The position numbers and the translations under genes were made by a program. This document shows, piece after piece, positions 34,824 through 43,889 of a stretch of 45,443 nt of DNA. This DNA is from Campylobacteraceae bacterium (GTDB lineage: Bacteria > Campylobacterota > Campylobacteria > Campylobacterales > Sulfurovaceae). The notes beneath the pieces were generated by a model. The model did not search any database, was not told the DNA's origin, and saw only the letters and a list, made by a program, of their open reading frames with translations. The first letter of the stretch is position 1; each line of letters opens with the position of its first letter. The stretch is from positions 1 through 45,443 of the forward strand of contig JALUMR010000026.1 in assembly GCA_027055805.1 (NCBI GenBank), in the 5' to 3' direction.

Positions 34824-35112
34824 TATTTACTATTCCTATATAGGGGGGATTTTTTTCTGCGTTATTTTAGTGAAAAAGTGCTAAATATGGGTTGAATTAG
34901 ATAAATAACCATATTTTTGAATAATCGATGTATAATTTTGAAAAAATCCCATATGCATTCCCACGCATAGAGATTGCGAAAGAACTAGGAGAAGGGACTT
35001 TAGTCCCGTAAAAAATCCTTATTTCATGGGATTCATGGACTGAAGTCCACGCCCCTAAGGAAGTTCTTTCGCAGTCTCATAGCATGGGAACGAGCTAAAT
35101 TAAGGATAATAA
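34824..35112. repeat. Large REP-like palindromic element between purL and the dehydrogenase
   Basis: Divergent 289-base spacer. Its right half is an inverted repeat with 30-base arms (34957-34986 and 35062-35091, imperfect, each with TTCCCA-type and GCGAAAGAACT blocks). Within it are two small palindromes, GGGACTTTAGTCCC (34994-35007) and TGGACTGAAGTCCA (35036-35049). The ACTTTAGTCCCG core also occurs after aspS. The left half (34824-34950) is AT-rich purL leader with an 8-bp dyad AAATATGG/CCATATTT. This looks like a REP pair (BIME) of the kind moved by RAYT transposases; no transposase is present here. Confidence 0.7.
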
Positions 35113-36333
35113 ATGTCAAAAAAAACTCTAATAATCGGTGCTGGTGGTGTTGGAAATGTTGTTGCTTTTAAATGTGCTATGAATGCCCAAATTTTTGGAG
35201 AGATTACCCTAGCGAGTCGTACATTAAGCAAATGTGATGCCATTGCTAAAAATGTAAAAAAGAAAGTAGGTGTTGAGCTAAAGACTGCCACCGTAGACGC
35301 AGACTCTATACCTCAACTTATAGAACTATTTAAAGAGTTAACTCCTGACATTGTTATTAATGTTGCCCTTCCATACCAAGACTTAACCATTATGGATGCC
35401 TGTACAGAGTGTGGTATTGATTACCTAGACACAGCCAACTACGAACACCCCGATACGGCTAAGTTTGAGTACAAAGAGCAGTGGGAGAGAGATGAGCAAT
35501 TTAAAGAAGCTAACATCATGGCTCTTTTAGGAAGTGGTTTCGACCCAGGGGTGACCAATGTATTTTGTGCTTATGCCCAAAAACACTACTTTGACGAAAT
35601 TCACACCATAGACATACTCGACTGTAACGCAGGTGACCACGGCTACCCATTTGCTACCAACTTTAACCCTGAAATTAATCTGCGTGAGGTAAGTGCCAAT
35701 GGTCGTTACTGGCAAAAAAACGATGATAGACAAGGAGAGTGGATAGAGACCAAACCCATGGAAATTATGCAAATTTGGGACTATCCAGAAGTTGGAGAAA
35801 AAGAGAGCTACCTACTCTACCACGAAGAGATGGAGTCGTTGGTTAAACACATTAAAGGTCTAAAACGTATTCGTTTCTTTATGACCTTTGGACAAAGCTA
35901 CCTAACCCACATGAAATGTTTAGAAAACGTTGGAATGTTAGGTATTAAAGAGGTAGAACATAAAGGTCAAAAAATAGTCCCTATGGAGTTTCTATCCACC
36001 CTACTCCCTGACCCTGCCTCTTTGGGTGCAAGAACAAAAGGTAAAACAAATATTGGTATCTATGCAAAAGGTATAAAAGATGGTAAGGAGAGAACCATTT
36101 ACATCTACCAAGTAAGCGACCATGAAAAGTGTTATGAGGAGGTCTTAAGCCAAGGGGTAAGCTACACCACAGGTGTACCTGCCATGATAGGAGCCAAACT
36201 TATATTAGAAGGAAAATGGCAAGGAACAGGTGTCTTTAATATGGAAGAGTTTGACCCTGACCCATTTATGGAGGAGTTAATGGTGCAAGGATTACCATGG
36301 AAAATAGAAGAGAAATCTAATTCACAAAAATAA
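35113..36333 (+). CDS. Carboxynorspermidine dehydrogenase (saccharopine dehydrogenase family)
   Basis: NADPH-dependent enzyme that condenses aspartate semialdehyde with a diamine to give carboxy(nor)spermidine, the spermidine route used by Campylobacter (Cj0172c) instead of SpeE. 406 residues: Rossmann loop IGAGGVGNVVAFKC (8-21), LASRTLSKCDAI, DYLDTANYEHP, LLGSGFDPGVTNVF and the C-terminal half of the saccharopine fold. The partner decarboxylase nspC is not in the window. AAGGA precedes the ATG. It follows a REP-like element. Older annotations call such genes lys1. Confidence 0.92.
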   Translation: MSKKTLIIGAGGVGNVVAFKCAMNAQIFGEITLASRTLSKCDAIAKNVKKKVGVELKTATVDADSIPQLIELFKELTPDIVINVALPYQDLTIMDACTECGIDYLDTANYEHPDTAKFEYKEQWERDEQFKEANIMALLGSGFDPGVTNVFCAYAQKHYFDEIHTIDILDCNAGDHGYPFATNFNPEINLREVSANGRYWQKNDDRQGEWIETKPMEIMQIWDYPEVGEKESYLLYHEEMESLVKHIKGLKRIRFFMTFGQSYLTHMKCLENVGMLGIKEVEHKGQKIVPMEFLSTLLPDPASLGARTKGKTNIGIYAKGIKDGKERTIYIYQVSDHEKCYEEVLSQGVSYTTGVPAMIGAKLILEGKWQGTGVFNMEEFDPDPFMEELMVQGLPWKIEEKSNSQK

Positions 36334-36353
36334 ACACAAACAATATATTTAAT

Positions 36354-36381
36354 ACCTCATAAAATATAAAAATTATGAGGT
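36354..36381 (+). terminator. Hairpin after the carboxynorspermidine dehydrogenase gene
   Basis: ACCTCATAA (36354-36362) pairs with TTATGAGGT (36373-36381), 9-bp perfect stem, 10-base loop, followed by TTAATAAAATT. It is a weak U-tract but well placed, 20 bases after the stop. Confidence 0.5.
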
Positions 36382-36512
36382 TTAATAAAATTAAACAGCT
36401 TTTTCAAAAAAATTTCATTTTTCTTTAATTTAGCTCAAATTTATCACATTTTCATCCCATTTACTTAATAATATATAAATATAAAAAATTAATAACTATA
36501 AGAGAGTAAATT

Positions 36513-36908
36513 ATGACAATAGCACTAGACACAAACTACTACAATCAAAATTTCGATGAACAACTAAGCCAAGAAGAACTACTGTTTTTTAAACAAGAGC
36601 TAGAGAAACAAAAAGAAAAGATTCAAAAGAATTTAGACAAAAAGATAAATGAGTTAAATAACTATGATGAAGCAAAAGATGAAGCTGACCATGCCACTAT
36701 AGCTATAGATAATCTAACAAGCAATACTATTTTAAAAGAGCAACAAAAAACATTAATTAAAATACAAAGAAGTCTCAATAAAATAGCCTTAGGAACCTAT
36801 GGTATCTGTACCTTGTGTGAGGAAAAAATAAATATAGAGAGACTTAAAATTCAAATGTTTTCTGAGTATTGTGTCTCTTGTAGAAATGAGCTTGATAATC
36901 GAAGATAA
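36513..36908 (+). CDS. DksA/TraR-family zinc-finger transcription factor
   Basis: 131 residues: an N-terminal charged helix, a coiled-coil hairpin (about 20-95) with an acidic tip DEAD (56-59) matching the catalytic D-x-x-D of E. coli DksA, and a C4 zinc finger with Cys99, Cys102, Cys120 and Cys123 (CTLC...CVSC). It should enter the RNA polymerase secondary channel and mediate stringent control with ppGpp. AAGAGAG is before the ATG. It stands alone with a terminator after it. This is the likely DksA of the cell, but a paralogue is possible. Confidence 0.87.
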   Translation: MTIALDTNYYNQNFDEQLSQEELLFFKQELEKQKEKIQKNLDKKINELNNYDEAKDEADHATIAIDNLTSNTILKEQQKTLIKIQRSLNKIALGTYGICTLCEEKINIERLKIQMFSEYCVSCRNELDNRR

Positions 36909-36924
36909 TTAAGTAAAACATTTA

Positions 36925-36955
36925 AATCATACAGTGCCAAGCCGTGTATGATTTA
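36925..36955. terminator. Bidirectional terminator between the DksA-like gene and murA
   Basis: AAATCATAC (36925-36933) pairs with GTATGATTT (36947-36955), with a further A-T pair inside and a short GC-rich loop. A T-bearing flank lies on both sides. Located between convergent genes. Confidence 0.7.
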
Positions 36956-36969
36956 TTAATAACCTATTA

Positions 36970-38232
36970 CTACTCACTCAAACGTGAAATATCTGCTCCA
37001 AGTGAAGCCAGTTTTCCTTCTAAATTATCATACCCTCTATCCAAATGGTAAATTCGATGAACATTGGTTGTTCCATTAGCAACTAAACCTGCTAAAACCA
37101 AAGCTGAACTTGCACGTAAATCGGTTGCCATAACATCAGCACCGTTTAATTCTACTACAGGATTAACAGCTGCAATTGAACCTTTTAGCCAAATATCTGC
37201 ACCCAAACGGTTAAGCTCACTCACATGCATGAAACGGTTTTCAAAAAGTCGCTCTTCTATAACACTCTCGCCTATTGCCATCGTTGCTACTGCCATAAAC
37301 TGTGCTTGCATATCAGTTGGAAACCCTGGGTACTCGGTAGTAATCAGGCTTACTGGTTTTAGACGACTGTTCCCATGTATGGTTATCTTTTCATCTTCTA
37401 TATCAAAAGTACAACCCATCGCTTCAAGTTTATCTATAGAGGCATCTATGTGTGTTGCATTGACCTTTTCAAGTGTAATGGTCGAAGCTGTAATGGCTGC
37501 TGCACAAAGGTAAGTTCCAGCCTCTATTCTGTCAGGGATAATCTCTACATCTTTAAAAGTTAAAGGTTTCCCTCTTGTTCCTTCTATAATAATTTCAGAA
37601 GTTCCAATACCCTTTATATTAACACCTGCATCAACTATCATTTCACAAAGCTGTACTATCTCTGGCTCTTTTGCTGCATTTATTATGGTAGTTGTACCAT
37701 GTGCCAAAGCTGCTGCCATAACAATGTTTTCTGTTCCACCTACGGTAATTTTATCAAAAACAATTTTAGCACCTTGTAGACCATTTGGTGCTTCTGCTCT
37801 TACGTATCCACCTTTTATCTCTATTTTCGCACCCATAGCTTCTAAAGCCGTTAAGTGTAAGTCAATAGGACGCTGACCAATGGCACAACCACCAGGCAGA
37901 CTCACTTCACATTCACCAAACCGTGCTAAAAGTGGTCCTAAAACCAAAATAGATGCTCTCATTTGAGATACTATCTCATAAACTGCTTTGGTAGAGTTCA
38001 TGGTTCCATTGTCAATATTGGCTACAGTATCGTTATGCTCAACGGTTCCACCCAAAATATCTAAAAGTTTAAGAAGTGTTCTAATATCAACTACATTGGG
38101 AAGATTTATTAATTTTACAGGTTTGTCTGAAAGAATGGTTGCTGCTATAACAGGAAGTGCTGAATTTTTTGCACCAGAGATTTGAATGGAACCAGAAAGC
38201 TTAGTTCCACCTTTAATTTTTAAGTAATCCAT
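36970..38232 (-). CDS. murA: UDP-N-acetylglucosamine 1-carboxyvinyltransferase MurA
   Basis: First committed step of peptidoglycan synthesis, adding enolpyruvate to UDP-GlcNAc. 420 residues of the EPSP-synthase fold: SGAKNSALP with Lys22, catalytic Cys116 in [52 protein letters not shown] and [12 protein letters not shown]. Since Cys116 is present, the enzyme would be expected to be fosfomycin-sensitive. It is alone on the minus strand, between terminators and the divergent TTG-start gene. Length and motifs are normal. Confidence 0.97.
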   Translation of the reverse strand: MDYLKIKGGTKLSGSIQISGAKNSALPVIAATILSDKPVKLINLPNVVDIRTLLKLLDILGGTVEHNDTVANIDNGTMNSTKAVYEIVSQMRASILVLGPLLARFGECEVSLPGGCAIGQRPIDLHLTALEAMGAKIEIKGGYVRAEAPNGLQGAKIVFDKITVGGTENIVMAAALAHGTTTIINAAKEPEIVQLCEMIVDAGVNIKGIGTSEIIIEGTRGKPLTFKDVEIIPDRIEAGTYLCAAAITASTITLEKVNATHIDASIDKLEAMGCTFDIEDEKITIHGNSRLKPVSLITTEYPGFPTDMQAQFMAVATMAIGESVIEERLFENRFMHVSELNRLGADIWLKGSIAAVNPVVELNGADVMATDLRASSALVLAGLVANGTTNVHRIYHLDRGYDNLEGKLASLGADISRLSE

Positions 38233-38352
38233 ATTTAATTATATCCATTTAATATTATTTTTTTTATTTTCACCTAATTTTATCTAAAATATGTTAATTA
38301 TAGTATATAATATATTTATATTAATTCAAATGAATAAAGAAAGGATAAGTTA

Positions 38353-38808
38353 TTGAGCACTCCAGATAAATTAAGTAGCCTAATAGATCAAGTTGAACAG
38401 AAGTTGGACAGTCACTCTTATCATAATTTAGCAGGACTAGATTTACGTAAAGAAAACTTAAAATCATTAGAGTTTCTTTATAATAAATTGGAAATATCTA
38501 AAAAACATGATAATTTTAAAACTGTTTTTGAATATAAAGCCATGAACTTATCTGGTATAGGTCTTAAAAAAGAAGATTTTGCAGAAATTCGTAAAGGTAA
38601 ATATATTCAAATTATCTCTATTTCCTACCAGTTTAATGAGGAAGGTAAGCGTATTGCCAAAAACTCTTCACTTGGATATTTTGGGAAAGCTGACAACCTA
38701 GAACCAGAGCTTAAAAGAGACATTATAGAGTTCGTACTTAGATGGCGTTATGAGAAGGCGTTTCAACATACAGAGCATTATGAACTACTGCTCAAAAAAT
38801 TAGATTAA
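38353..38808 (+). CDS. Conserved hypothetical cytosolic protein
   Basis: 151 residues with no signal or membrane segment. The TTG start has AAGGA seven bases upstream. It is charged and mixed alpha/beta, with KGKYIQIISISYQFNEEGKRIAKN in the middle and an aromatic tail (LRWRYEKAFQHTEHYELLLKKLD). I recognise no domain. It lies 92 bases before another small gene that abuts a helicase, all on the plus strand, so a DNA-linked role is possible but unproven. Confidence 0.65.
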   Translation: MSTPDKLSSLIDQVEQKLDSHSYHNLAGLDLRKENLKSLEFLYNKLEISKKHDNFKTVFEYKAMNLSGIGLKKEDFAEIRKGKYIQIISISYQFNEEGKRIAKNSSLGYFGKADNLEPELKRDIIEFVLRWRYEKAFQHTEHYELLLKKLD

Positions 38809-38899
38809 AAAACTCTTTAAATTCTATTTGGTATTTAATATCTAAACAACTCTAAACATAATTTTGGATAAAGTTTGATATTAAATTCAAAGGAAATAG

Positions 38900-39235
38900 A
38901 TGCAGATTGATTTAACACCTAAAGCACTTTTATCTCAACTTGGTTATAGCAACACGGAAAGTTCTATGAACCAAATAGAAAAAACAATTAATAATACAAA
39001 TGGTTTTGAAGAATTTTCAAAACATCTTTTAGCACTACATGACGGACTGGCACATTTAAAAGGCTTTGTCGCACTCTCTAACTCTAAAAATGTATTTAAA
39101 ATTAAATGTTCAGAAGATGTATCTAAAGAGATACAAGATGAATTTACAACACTTGTTGAAAACTGGGCAAAAAAATATAAAATAAACATAGAAAAAGTAA
39201 TCAAAAAACCTACTTACTACATTCTTGGTAAATAA
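38900..39235 (+). CDS. Small protein coupled to the UvrD-like helicase, unknown
   Basis: 111 residues, cytosolic: helical first half (ALLSQLGYSN, EEFSKHLLALHDGLAHLKGFVAL) and a second half ending ENWAKKYKINIEKVIKKPTYYILGK. AAAGGA precedes the ATG. Its stop is 3 bases from the helicase start, a spacing that implies co-translation. No family is recognised; a helicase accessory role is an inference from position only. Confidence 0.65.
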   Translation: MQIDLTPKALLSQLGYSNTESSMNQIEKTINNTNGFEEFSKHLLALHDGLAHLKGFVALSNSKNVFKIKCSEDVSKEIQDEFTTLVENWAKKYKINIEKVIKKPTYYILGK

Positions 39236-39238
39236 TTA

Positions 39239-41263
39239 ATGCCACTTAGCACGCTTAATGAAGAGCAGCTAAGTGCTGCGACTGCACCCATGGGTAACAA
39301 CCTGATTATTGCTTCTGCAGGTACTGGAAAAACCTCTACTATTGTCGGAAGAATCGGTCATCTACTGCATAATGGATATGACCCTTCAAAAATACTTCTT
39401 TTAACTTTTACCAATAAAGCAGCTGGGGAAATGTTGGCTCGTGTCGGACGATACTTTCCCTCGAATGTTGTAAAAAAGATTGAATCAGGAACCTTTCATG
39501 CTGTTAGTTACCGATGGTTAAAAGAGATGGATGCAAAGGTTACACTAAAACAACCAGGTGAGCTAAAAACACTCTTTCGTTCTGTCTATGAAAAGCGTCA
39601 TATAAAACGTTTAAACTTAGATACAGAAGCTTTCTCTGCAACTTATCTATATGAGCAATATAGCCTTTATCAAAATGCCTCTTTAGATGGTTTTGATGTT
39701 TGGTTTTTAGAGCGATATCCTGACCATAAGCCACTTATCGACATTTATATGAATATTATAGATGAGTTTGAAGAGACCAAAGATAAATATGGATTTGTCT
39801 CTTTTAATGACCTACTTTTAAAAATGAAACAATATCTTGAAGAAAATGATCGAGACCTTATTGAGGTTCTAGTAGATGAGTATCAAGACACCAACACTTT
39901 ACAGAGTGCGTTAATAGATTCAATGAAGCCAAACTCACTCTTTTGTGTAGGTGATTATGACCAGAGTATCTATGCTTTTAATGGTGCGAACATACAAAAT
40001 ATTGCCACTTTTGGCTCAAGATACTCAGCTGCAACCGTTTTTACTTTAGACAAAAACTATCGCTCATCAGCAAGTATATTATCACTTGCCAATAAGGTTA
40101 TAGAGATAAATGAGAGAATTTATCCTAAAAAATTGGTAGTAACCAAAACAGGGAAAAACCAACCTCCCAAACTACTGATGTATAATGAACTTTTTGACCA
40201 ATATCAATCTATAGCAAAGACCATAAAAAAGACCTATACTCCCACAAAAGAGATAGCTGTTATATTTAGAAATAACGCTTCTGCTGATGGTATAGAGGCC
40301 AGTTTACGAGAACTGGGTATTCCCTCCAAAAGAAAAGGTGGAAACAGTTTTTTTGAAGCCAAAGAGGTGAAGTTTTTACTTGATGTCTGTTCTTTAATGG
40401 TAAATCCAAAAGATATGATGGCATTTATTCATATTTTTGAATATGGTAAAGGAATTGGTACAGCTTTAGCCAAAGAGATGTTTGAGTGTTTTATACATTT
40501 TGGAGAGGGTCACCTTTTTGTAGGTATGATGAACCCTAGAGTTTTTAACTTACCCAAACTAAACCCAAACAAGAACCTACAGCTTGGACTCTTTGACGAT
40601 GACAGTGAAATAGGTTCAATAACCCGTTTTTCTCATATGAATTTAGATGAAAAAATACGCTCTCATCCTATTTTAAAACACCCTAAACTTACAGCTGATG
40701 GTGTAGAGTTTTTTAAAATGTATCATGAATTTGCTCGTTCGGTAAATACGATAAAACAACCTCAATCATTACTAATAAAGCTTATTAATTCCCCTCTTTA
40801 TCAGTTTTTAGTAGAGCAACTCTCAAACCAAAGAGGAAAACTAAAATCAGGTGAGATAGACAATGACAAAAAGAACTTAGCCAAAGAGCGTATAGCTAGA
40901 AAAGCACGGCTCTTAAGCGACTTAGCTTCACACTATAATGAGACAGAACGTTTTGTAAATGCCATGGTTTTAGGTGGAAATGAACTCAGCGAAGGAGATG
41001 GAGTTAACCTTCTAAGTATTCATGCCAGTAAAGGTTTAGAGTTTTTAGAGGTTTATGTCGTAGACCTTATGGATGGAAGATTCCCCAATACTAAACTCAT
41101 GGGAAAAGGTGGAAGCCTAGACGAAGAGAGACGGCTTTTTTATGTAGCAGTAACACGTGCCAAAGAAAGACTATACCTCTCTTTTGCCAAAGCAGATAGG
41201 GTTAAAAAACTAGATTTTAAACCCTCACCTTTTTTGTATGAGGCTGGATTGTTGAAGAGGTGA
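39239..41263 (+). CDS. UvrD/Rep-family superfamily 1 DNA helicase
   Basis: 674-residue ATP-dependent 3'-5' helicase. Motifs in order: Q motif LNEEQLSAA, Walker A SAGTGKTST (26-34), LLTFTNKAAGEM (Ia), GTFHAVSYRWL, Walker B VDEYQDTN, GDYDQSIYAFNGA (III), NYRSS (IV), LLSIHASKGLEF (V) and VAVTRAKERL (VI). It fits Rep/PcrA in size, lacking the C-terminal Tudor extension of UvrD. It is closely preceded by a 111-residue gene. It likely works in replication restart or repair; I see no defence-system partner next to it. Confidence 0.92.
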   Translation: MPLSTLNEEQLSAATAPMGNNLIIASAGTGKTSTIVGRIGHLLHNGYDPSKILLLTFTNKAAGEMLARVGRYFPSNVVKKIESGTFHAVSYRWLKEMDAKVTLKQPGELKTLFRSVYEKRHIKRLNLDTEAFSATYLYEQYSLYQNASLDGFDVWFLERYPDHKPLIDIYMNIIDEFEETKDKYGFVSFNDLLLKMKQYLEENDRDLIEVLVDEYQDTNTLQSALIDSMKPNSLFCVGDYDQSIYAFNGANIQNIATFGSRYSAATVFTLDKNYRSSASILSLANKVIEINERIYPKKLVVTKTGKNQPPKLLMYNELFDQYQSIAKTIKKTYTPTKEIAVIFRNNASADGIEASLRELGIPSKRKGGNSFFEAKEVKFLLDVCSLMVNPKDMMAFIHIFEYGKGIGTALAKEMFECFIHFGEGHLFVGMMNPRVFNLPKLNPNKNLQLGLFDDDSEIGSITRFSHMNLDEKIRSHPILKHPKLTADGVEFFKMYHEFARSVNTIKQPQSLLIKLINSPLYQFLVEQLSNQRGKLKSGEIDNDKKNLAKERIARKARLLSDLASHYNETERFVNAMVLGGNELSEGDGVNLLSIHASKGLEFLEVYVVDLMDGRFPNTKLMGKGGSLDEERRLFYVAVTRAKERLYLSFAKADRVKKLDFKPSPFLYEAGLLKR

Positions 41264-41343
41264 CTTAACCTTCGAATCTAAATCTAAATCTAAACAATAG
41301 AGTGATATCCCTAAGTTTTGTATGGGATAAACCTACTTTCTGC

Positions 41344-41349
41344 TATAAT
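41344..41349 (+). promoter_or_regulatory. Extended -10 promoter for the lipoprotein pair
   Basis: TGCTATAAT: a perfect TATAAT with the extended TGn in front, 51 bases before the first ATG. This is the strongest promoter-like match in the window. Confidence 0.6.
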
Positions 41350-41399
41350 AAAGTTGGATGATATTCCATCAAACTCAGGTTAATAATTAAGGAAAAAAT

Positions 41400-41861
41400 A
41401 TGTCTTTTGTAAAGTATATAACCAGTATCTTTATGGTTTTGTTTATAAGTAATTGTACAAGTCCTGATGATAATACAAAAAAAGAAAAAGTTATTCCAGA
41501 CAGAATTACCATGCTTTTCGTCACACAACCAGAGTGTCCATCCTGTGAAAAGTTAGAAAAAGTTATGCGTTTAGAAGCTCCTAAAAAACTCATAGAATCT
41601 TACTTTGAAATCAAAAAAGTCTATCTTGGTGAAAAAATCCCTGACAATCTCATCCCTCCAAATGGAACACCTACTATCTATTTTTTAGGCTCTGACGATG
41701 AGGTTTTAGTAGAACCTCTCATAGGTGAAAAAAATGAAACGGCTCTTATGGAATTTTTAACGGACTCACTTTATGAGTTTAAAGTTACCTATGGTGTTGA
41801 CATAAGAGAACTCAAAAAAAGTGAAAACAATGAAACAAACAGTTCCAAAGCTTCTTCTTAA
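41400..41861 (+). CDS. Thioredoxin-fold lipoprotein with CPSC motif
   Basis: 153 residues: lipoprotein signal (FMVLFISNC, Cys19) and a thioredoxin fold with the redox-type motif CPSC (46-49) after TMLFVTQPE, later PPNGTPTIYFLG with the cis-Pro. It is probably a periplasmic thiol-disulfide protein like SoxW. The tail (residues 138-153) is Ser/Asn-rich and its coding region overlaps the next gene. A good extended -10 lies upstream. The partner protein is unknown; the co-transcribed beta-propeller lipoprotein is one possibility. Confidence 0.82.
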   Translation: MSFVKYITSIFMVLFISNCTSPDDNTKKEKVIPDRITMLFVTQPECPSCEKLEKVMRLEAPKKLIESYFEIKKVYLGEKIPDNLIPPNGTPTIYFLGSDDEVLVEPLIGEKNETALMEFLTDSLYEFKVTYGVDIRELKKSENNETNSSKASS

Positions 41862-42573
41862 TAGCTTTTTTCTTTTAGTTATTACAGCTTGTAATGCTAA
41901 AGATTCTGATTCTAACCCTAACAAGATAGCCTCAATACCTGAGGCATCAGGCATCTCATATTGTCAAAACTCCAACACATTAGTAGTAGCTGGTGATGCA
42001 GGAATTTACTATGAAATCAATCCTCAAGGAGCCATACTTACTCAACATAAACTGGGTAAGTACGATTTAGAAGGAGTTGTGTGTAAAGAGAAAGCGTTTA
42101 TTTTTGCTGTAGAAGGTGGCTCAATACTTAAAGTTTCTCGTGCTACTTCTGAGATTAAAGAGCTAAAAATCAGAGGAGCCAATGCTCCTAAAATTGGTAA
42201 AAAACATGGCATAGAGGGGATTGCCAAAATTGGTTCAGATTACTACTTGACGATTCAAAGTAAAAAGAAAAAAGAAAAAGCAATATTTATCGTGGTGAAA
42301 CTTGGAGCCAATTATGCTAAGGTCAAAGAGGTTATAGAACATGGCATTATTGATTCATCAGGAATGGAGTGGAGAAACAACAAGCTCTATATTGTCAGCG
42401 ATAAAAAGGACAAACTCTATATTTACGATTTAAAACAGAAAAAAATTCTCAAAAAAATTAAACTGCCAAAATTTGCTCAAGAGGGCATCACTTTTGATAA
42501 CCAAGGTAATGTATTCTTAGCTGATGATGATGGAGCTGTTATGAAATATACCCTCAAAGAGCTTGGATTGTAG
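41830..42573 (+). CDS. SdiA-regulated/YjiK-like beta-propeller lipoprotein
   Basis: 247 residues: lipoprotein signal (KLLLNSFFLLVITAC, Cys21), then four- to six-bladed beta-propeller-like repeats (EASGISYCQNSNTLVVAGDAG, LEGVVCKEKAFIFAVEG, HGIEGIAKIGSDYYLTIQ, EWRNNKLYIVSDKKDKLYIYDL, EGITFDNQGNVFLADD). The repeating GIS/EGI pattern is that of the SdiA-regulated (YjiK) family, whose function is unknown. The ATG at 41830 is used; a GTG three codons earlier is possible. It overlaps the preceding gene by 32 bases in another frame. A palindrome follows the stop. Confidence 0.78.
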   Translation: MKQTVPKLLLNSFFLLVITACNAKDSDSNPNKIASIPEASGISYCQNSNTLVVAGDAGIYYEINPQGAILTQHKLGKYDLEGVVCKEKAFIFAVEGGSILKVSRATSEIKELKIRGANAPKIGKKHGIEGIAKIGSDYYLTIQSKKKKEKAIFIVVKLGANYAKVKEVIEHGIIDSSGMEWRNNKLYIVSDKKDKLYIYDLKQKKILKKIKLPKFAQEGITFDNQGNVFLADDDGAVMKYTLKELGL

Positions 42574-42618
42574 TAGGTTTGACCATGTCAAACGTCAAAA
42601 CCAAACCTATCTTACAAT
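42565..42618. repeat. Palindrome between the YjiK-like gene and truD
   Basis: TAGGTTTG (42574-42581) pairs with CAAACCTA (42602-42609), and flanking ATTGTA/TACAAT extend it. Inside, GTTTGA (42577-42582) also pairs with TCAAAC (42588-42593), giving an alternative shorter hairpin. It lies between convergent genes and may be a terminator, and resembles the other REP-like palindromes in layout. Confidence 0.5.
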
Positions 42619-42648
42619 AAATATAACAAAGAGCCAAACAGTTCAAAC

Positions 42649-43719
42649 CTAGTGTCCACCCCTCAAAACATCTAAAACATTAGTAGCATATGACCCCTTA
42701 GGCAAAGTAAACTCCAACTCATAGTGAGCTTTCTCTTCTACATAATTTTTCTTTATATCTGTAACTTTTATCCAAGCGTATCGTCTAGCTCCATTCTCTC
42801 CAACCTCTTCATTATAGTTTTTCTCTATAAGTTCTGCCACTTTTGTAGCTCGACTTACACGTTTCCCAGGAAGAAGACCCGATGGGGCAATGTCAAACTC
42901 TGTAAAACGTTTAGCCTCTTCTTCCATAGATTCTAACTCAAACACACGTCCATAAGGATAGTGCATCATTAAATCACCTTCTAAAAGTTTAAAGAAATGA
43001 GGCTGTTCTTTGGTTCCTTTTAGCGACCCCTCGGGAAGTTTAAATACCTTTTCAGCATCTGCTTCTGAAAATGCTTCTAGTAGCATAGAGAGTTCTATAC
43101 GTTTTGATAGACACGCATTAAACAAATATGACTGATAGGCATTGAGTAAAAATGTTTTTTTCTTTCGGTCTCTTATTTTAAGCGTCCCCTCTATAATGGC
43201 TTTTCCCTCTTTCCAGTTATCACCTGTATTTCCAAAACGTTGGTTTCCAAAGTAATTTGGTACACCATTTTTCTTTACCCATTTTACTACAGAGTCTAGT
43301 TTGTCTTTTTGTACCCCTAATACCTTTTTAAGACGCACTTTAAAGTGGTTTCCTTTTAGGTGACCTATACGTATTTTATTATTATGTCTGTAGGTTCCAA
43401 GTATTTTAATTTTGTTATGGTTAAAAGTTTTCATTATCTCTTCATTGTCTTTAGCCAATAAAGATATATACTGCATGGTCATGGCATTTTTATCTTTTAA
43501 TCCTGCGTAACCAATGTCACGTTGTTTAATCTTACAATACTTAGCAATAGCCGAGACCATCTCCCACGTGGTCATATCTTTCTTACGAACATGTAAAATA
43601 AGGTGTTCCCCCTCCCCTGTAAACTCATAAAGAGGTATCTCATCGACAATAAAGTCACGACTAGAGGGGTTAAATATAAAATCATTTTTTACTTTTACTG
43701 GGTATAGAAGGTTTTGCAT
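42649..43719 (-). CDS. truD: tRNA pseudouridine synthase D
   Basis: Makes pseudouridine at tRNA-Glu position 13. 356 residues with the TruD catalytic segment DIGYAGLKDKNAMT (catalytic Asp76), the early RDFIVDEIPLYEF strand, FGNQRFGNTG and NAYQSYLFN, and the C-terminal LPKGSYATNVLDVLRGG. This is the family order and the length is normal. It stands alone on the minus strand, diverging from psiE-nhaA. Confidence 0.96.
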   Translation of the reverse strand: MQNLLYPVKVKNDFIFNPSSRDFIVDEIPLYEFTGEGEHLILHVRKKDMTTWEMVSAIAKYCKIKQRDIGYAGLKDKNAMTMQYISLLAKDNEEIMKTFNHNKIKILGTYRHNNKIRIGHLKGNHFKVRLKKVLGVQKDKLDSVVKWVKKNGVPNYFGNQRFGNTGDNWKEGKAIIEGTLKIRDRKKKTFLLNAYQSYLFNACLSKRIELSMLLEAFSEADAEKVFKLPEGSLKGTKEQPHFFKLLEGDLMMHYPYGRVFELESMEEEAKRFTEFDIAPSGLLPGKRVSRATKVAELIEKNYNEEVGENGARRYAWIKVTDIKKNYVEEKAHYELEFTLPKGSYATNVLDVLRGGH

Positions 43720-43783
43720 TTTTTTCTTTCGTTGTTTATATAGATAAATTTGCTGACATTATACCTCGAATTTAAATCTAAAG

Positions 43784-43816
43784 TATAATTTTGGATGCTT
43801 TTCCTTTAATTAAAGG
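43784..43816 (+). promoter_or_regulatory. Promoter and palindromic operator of psiE-nhaA
   Basis: A perfect TATAAT (43784-43789) is followed, where transcription would begin, by the 14-bp perfect palindrome CCTTTAATTAAAGG (43803-43816). The layout is that of a repressor operator just after the start site. It leaves a leader of nearly 100 bases before the psiE ATG. Confidence 0.45.
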
Positions 43817-43889
43817 GAATAGATTAACTTTATTTATATATACTTCTCAATCAAAGAAAGAAATAATTATTTATTAAGGAACATTCCAT

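Noticed and set aside
39239-41263. Helicase as part of an antiphage defence cluster
   Set aside because: Motifs fit a housekeeping Rep/PcrA helicase, and no nuclease, methylase or other defence gene adjoins it.
41278-41295. Short AATCTA tandem repeat after the helicase
   Set aside because: Only about three units of a six-base repeat in a non-coding spacer, too short to call a functional repeat.
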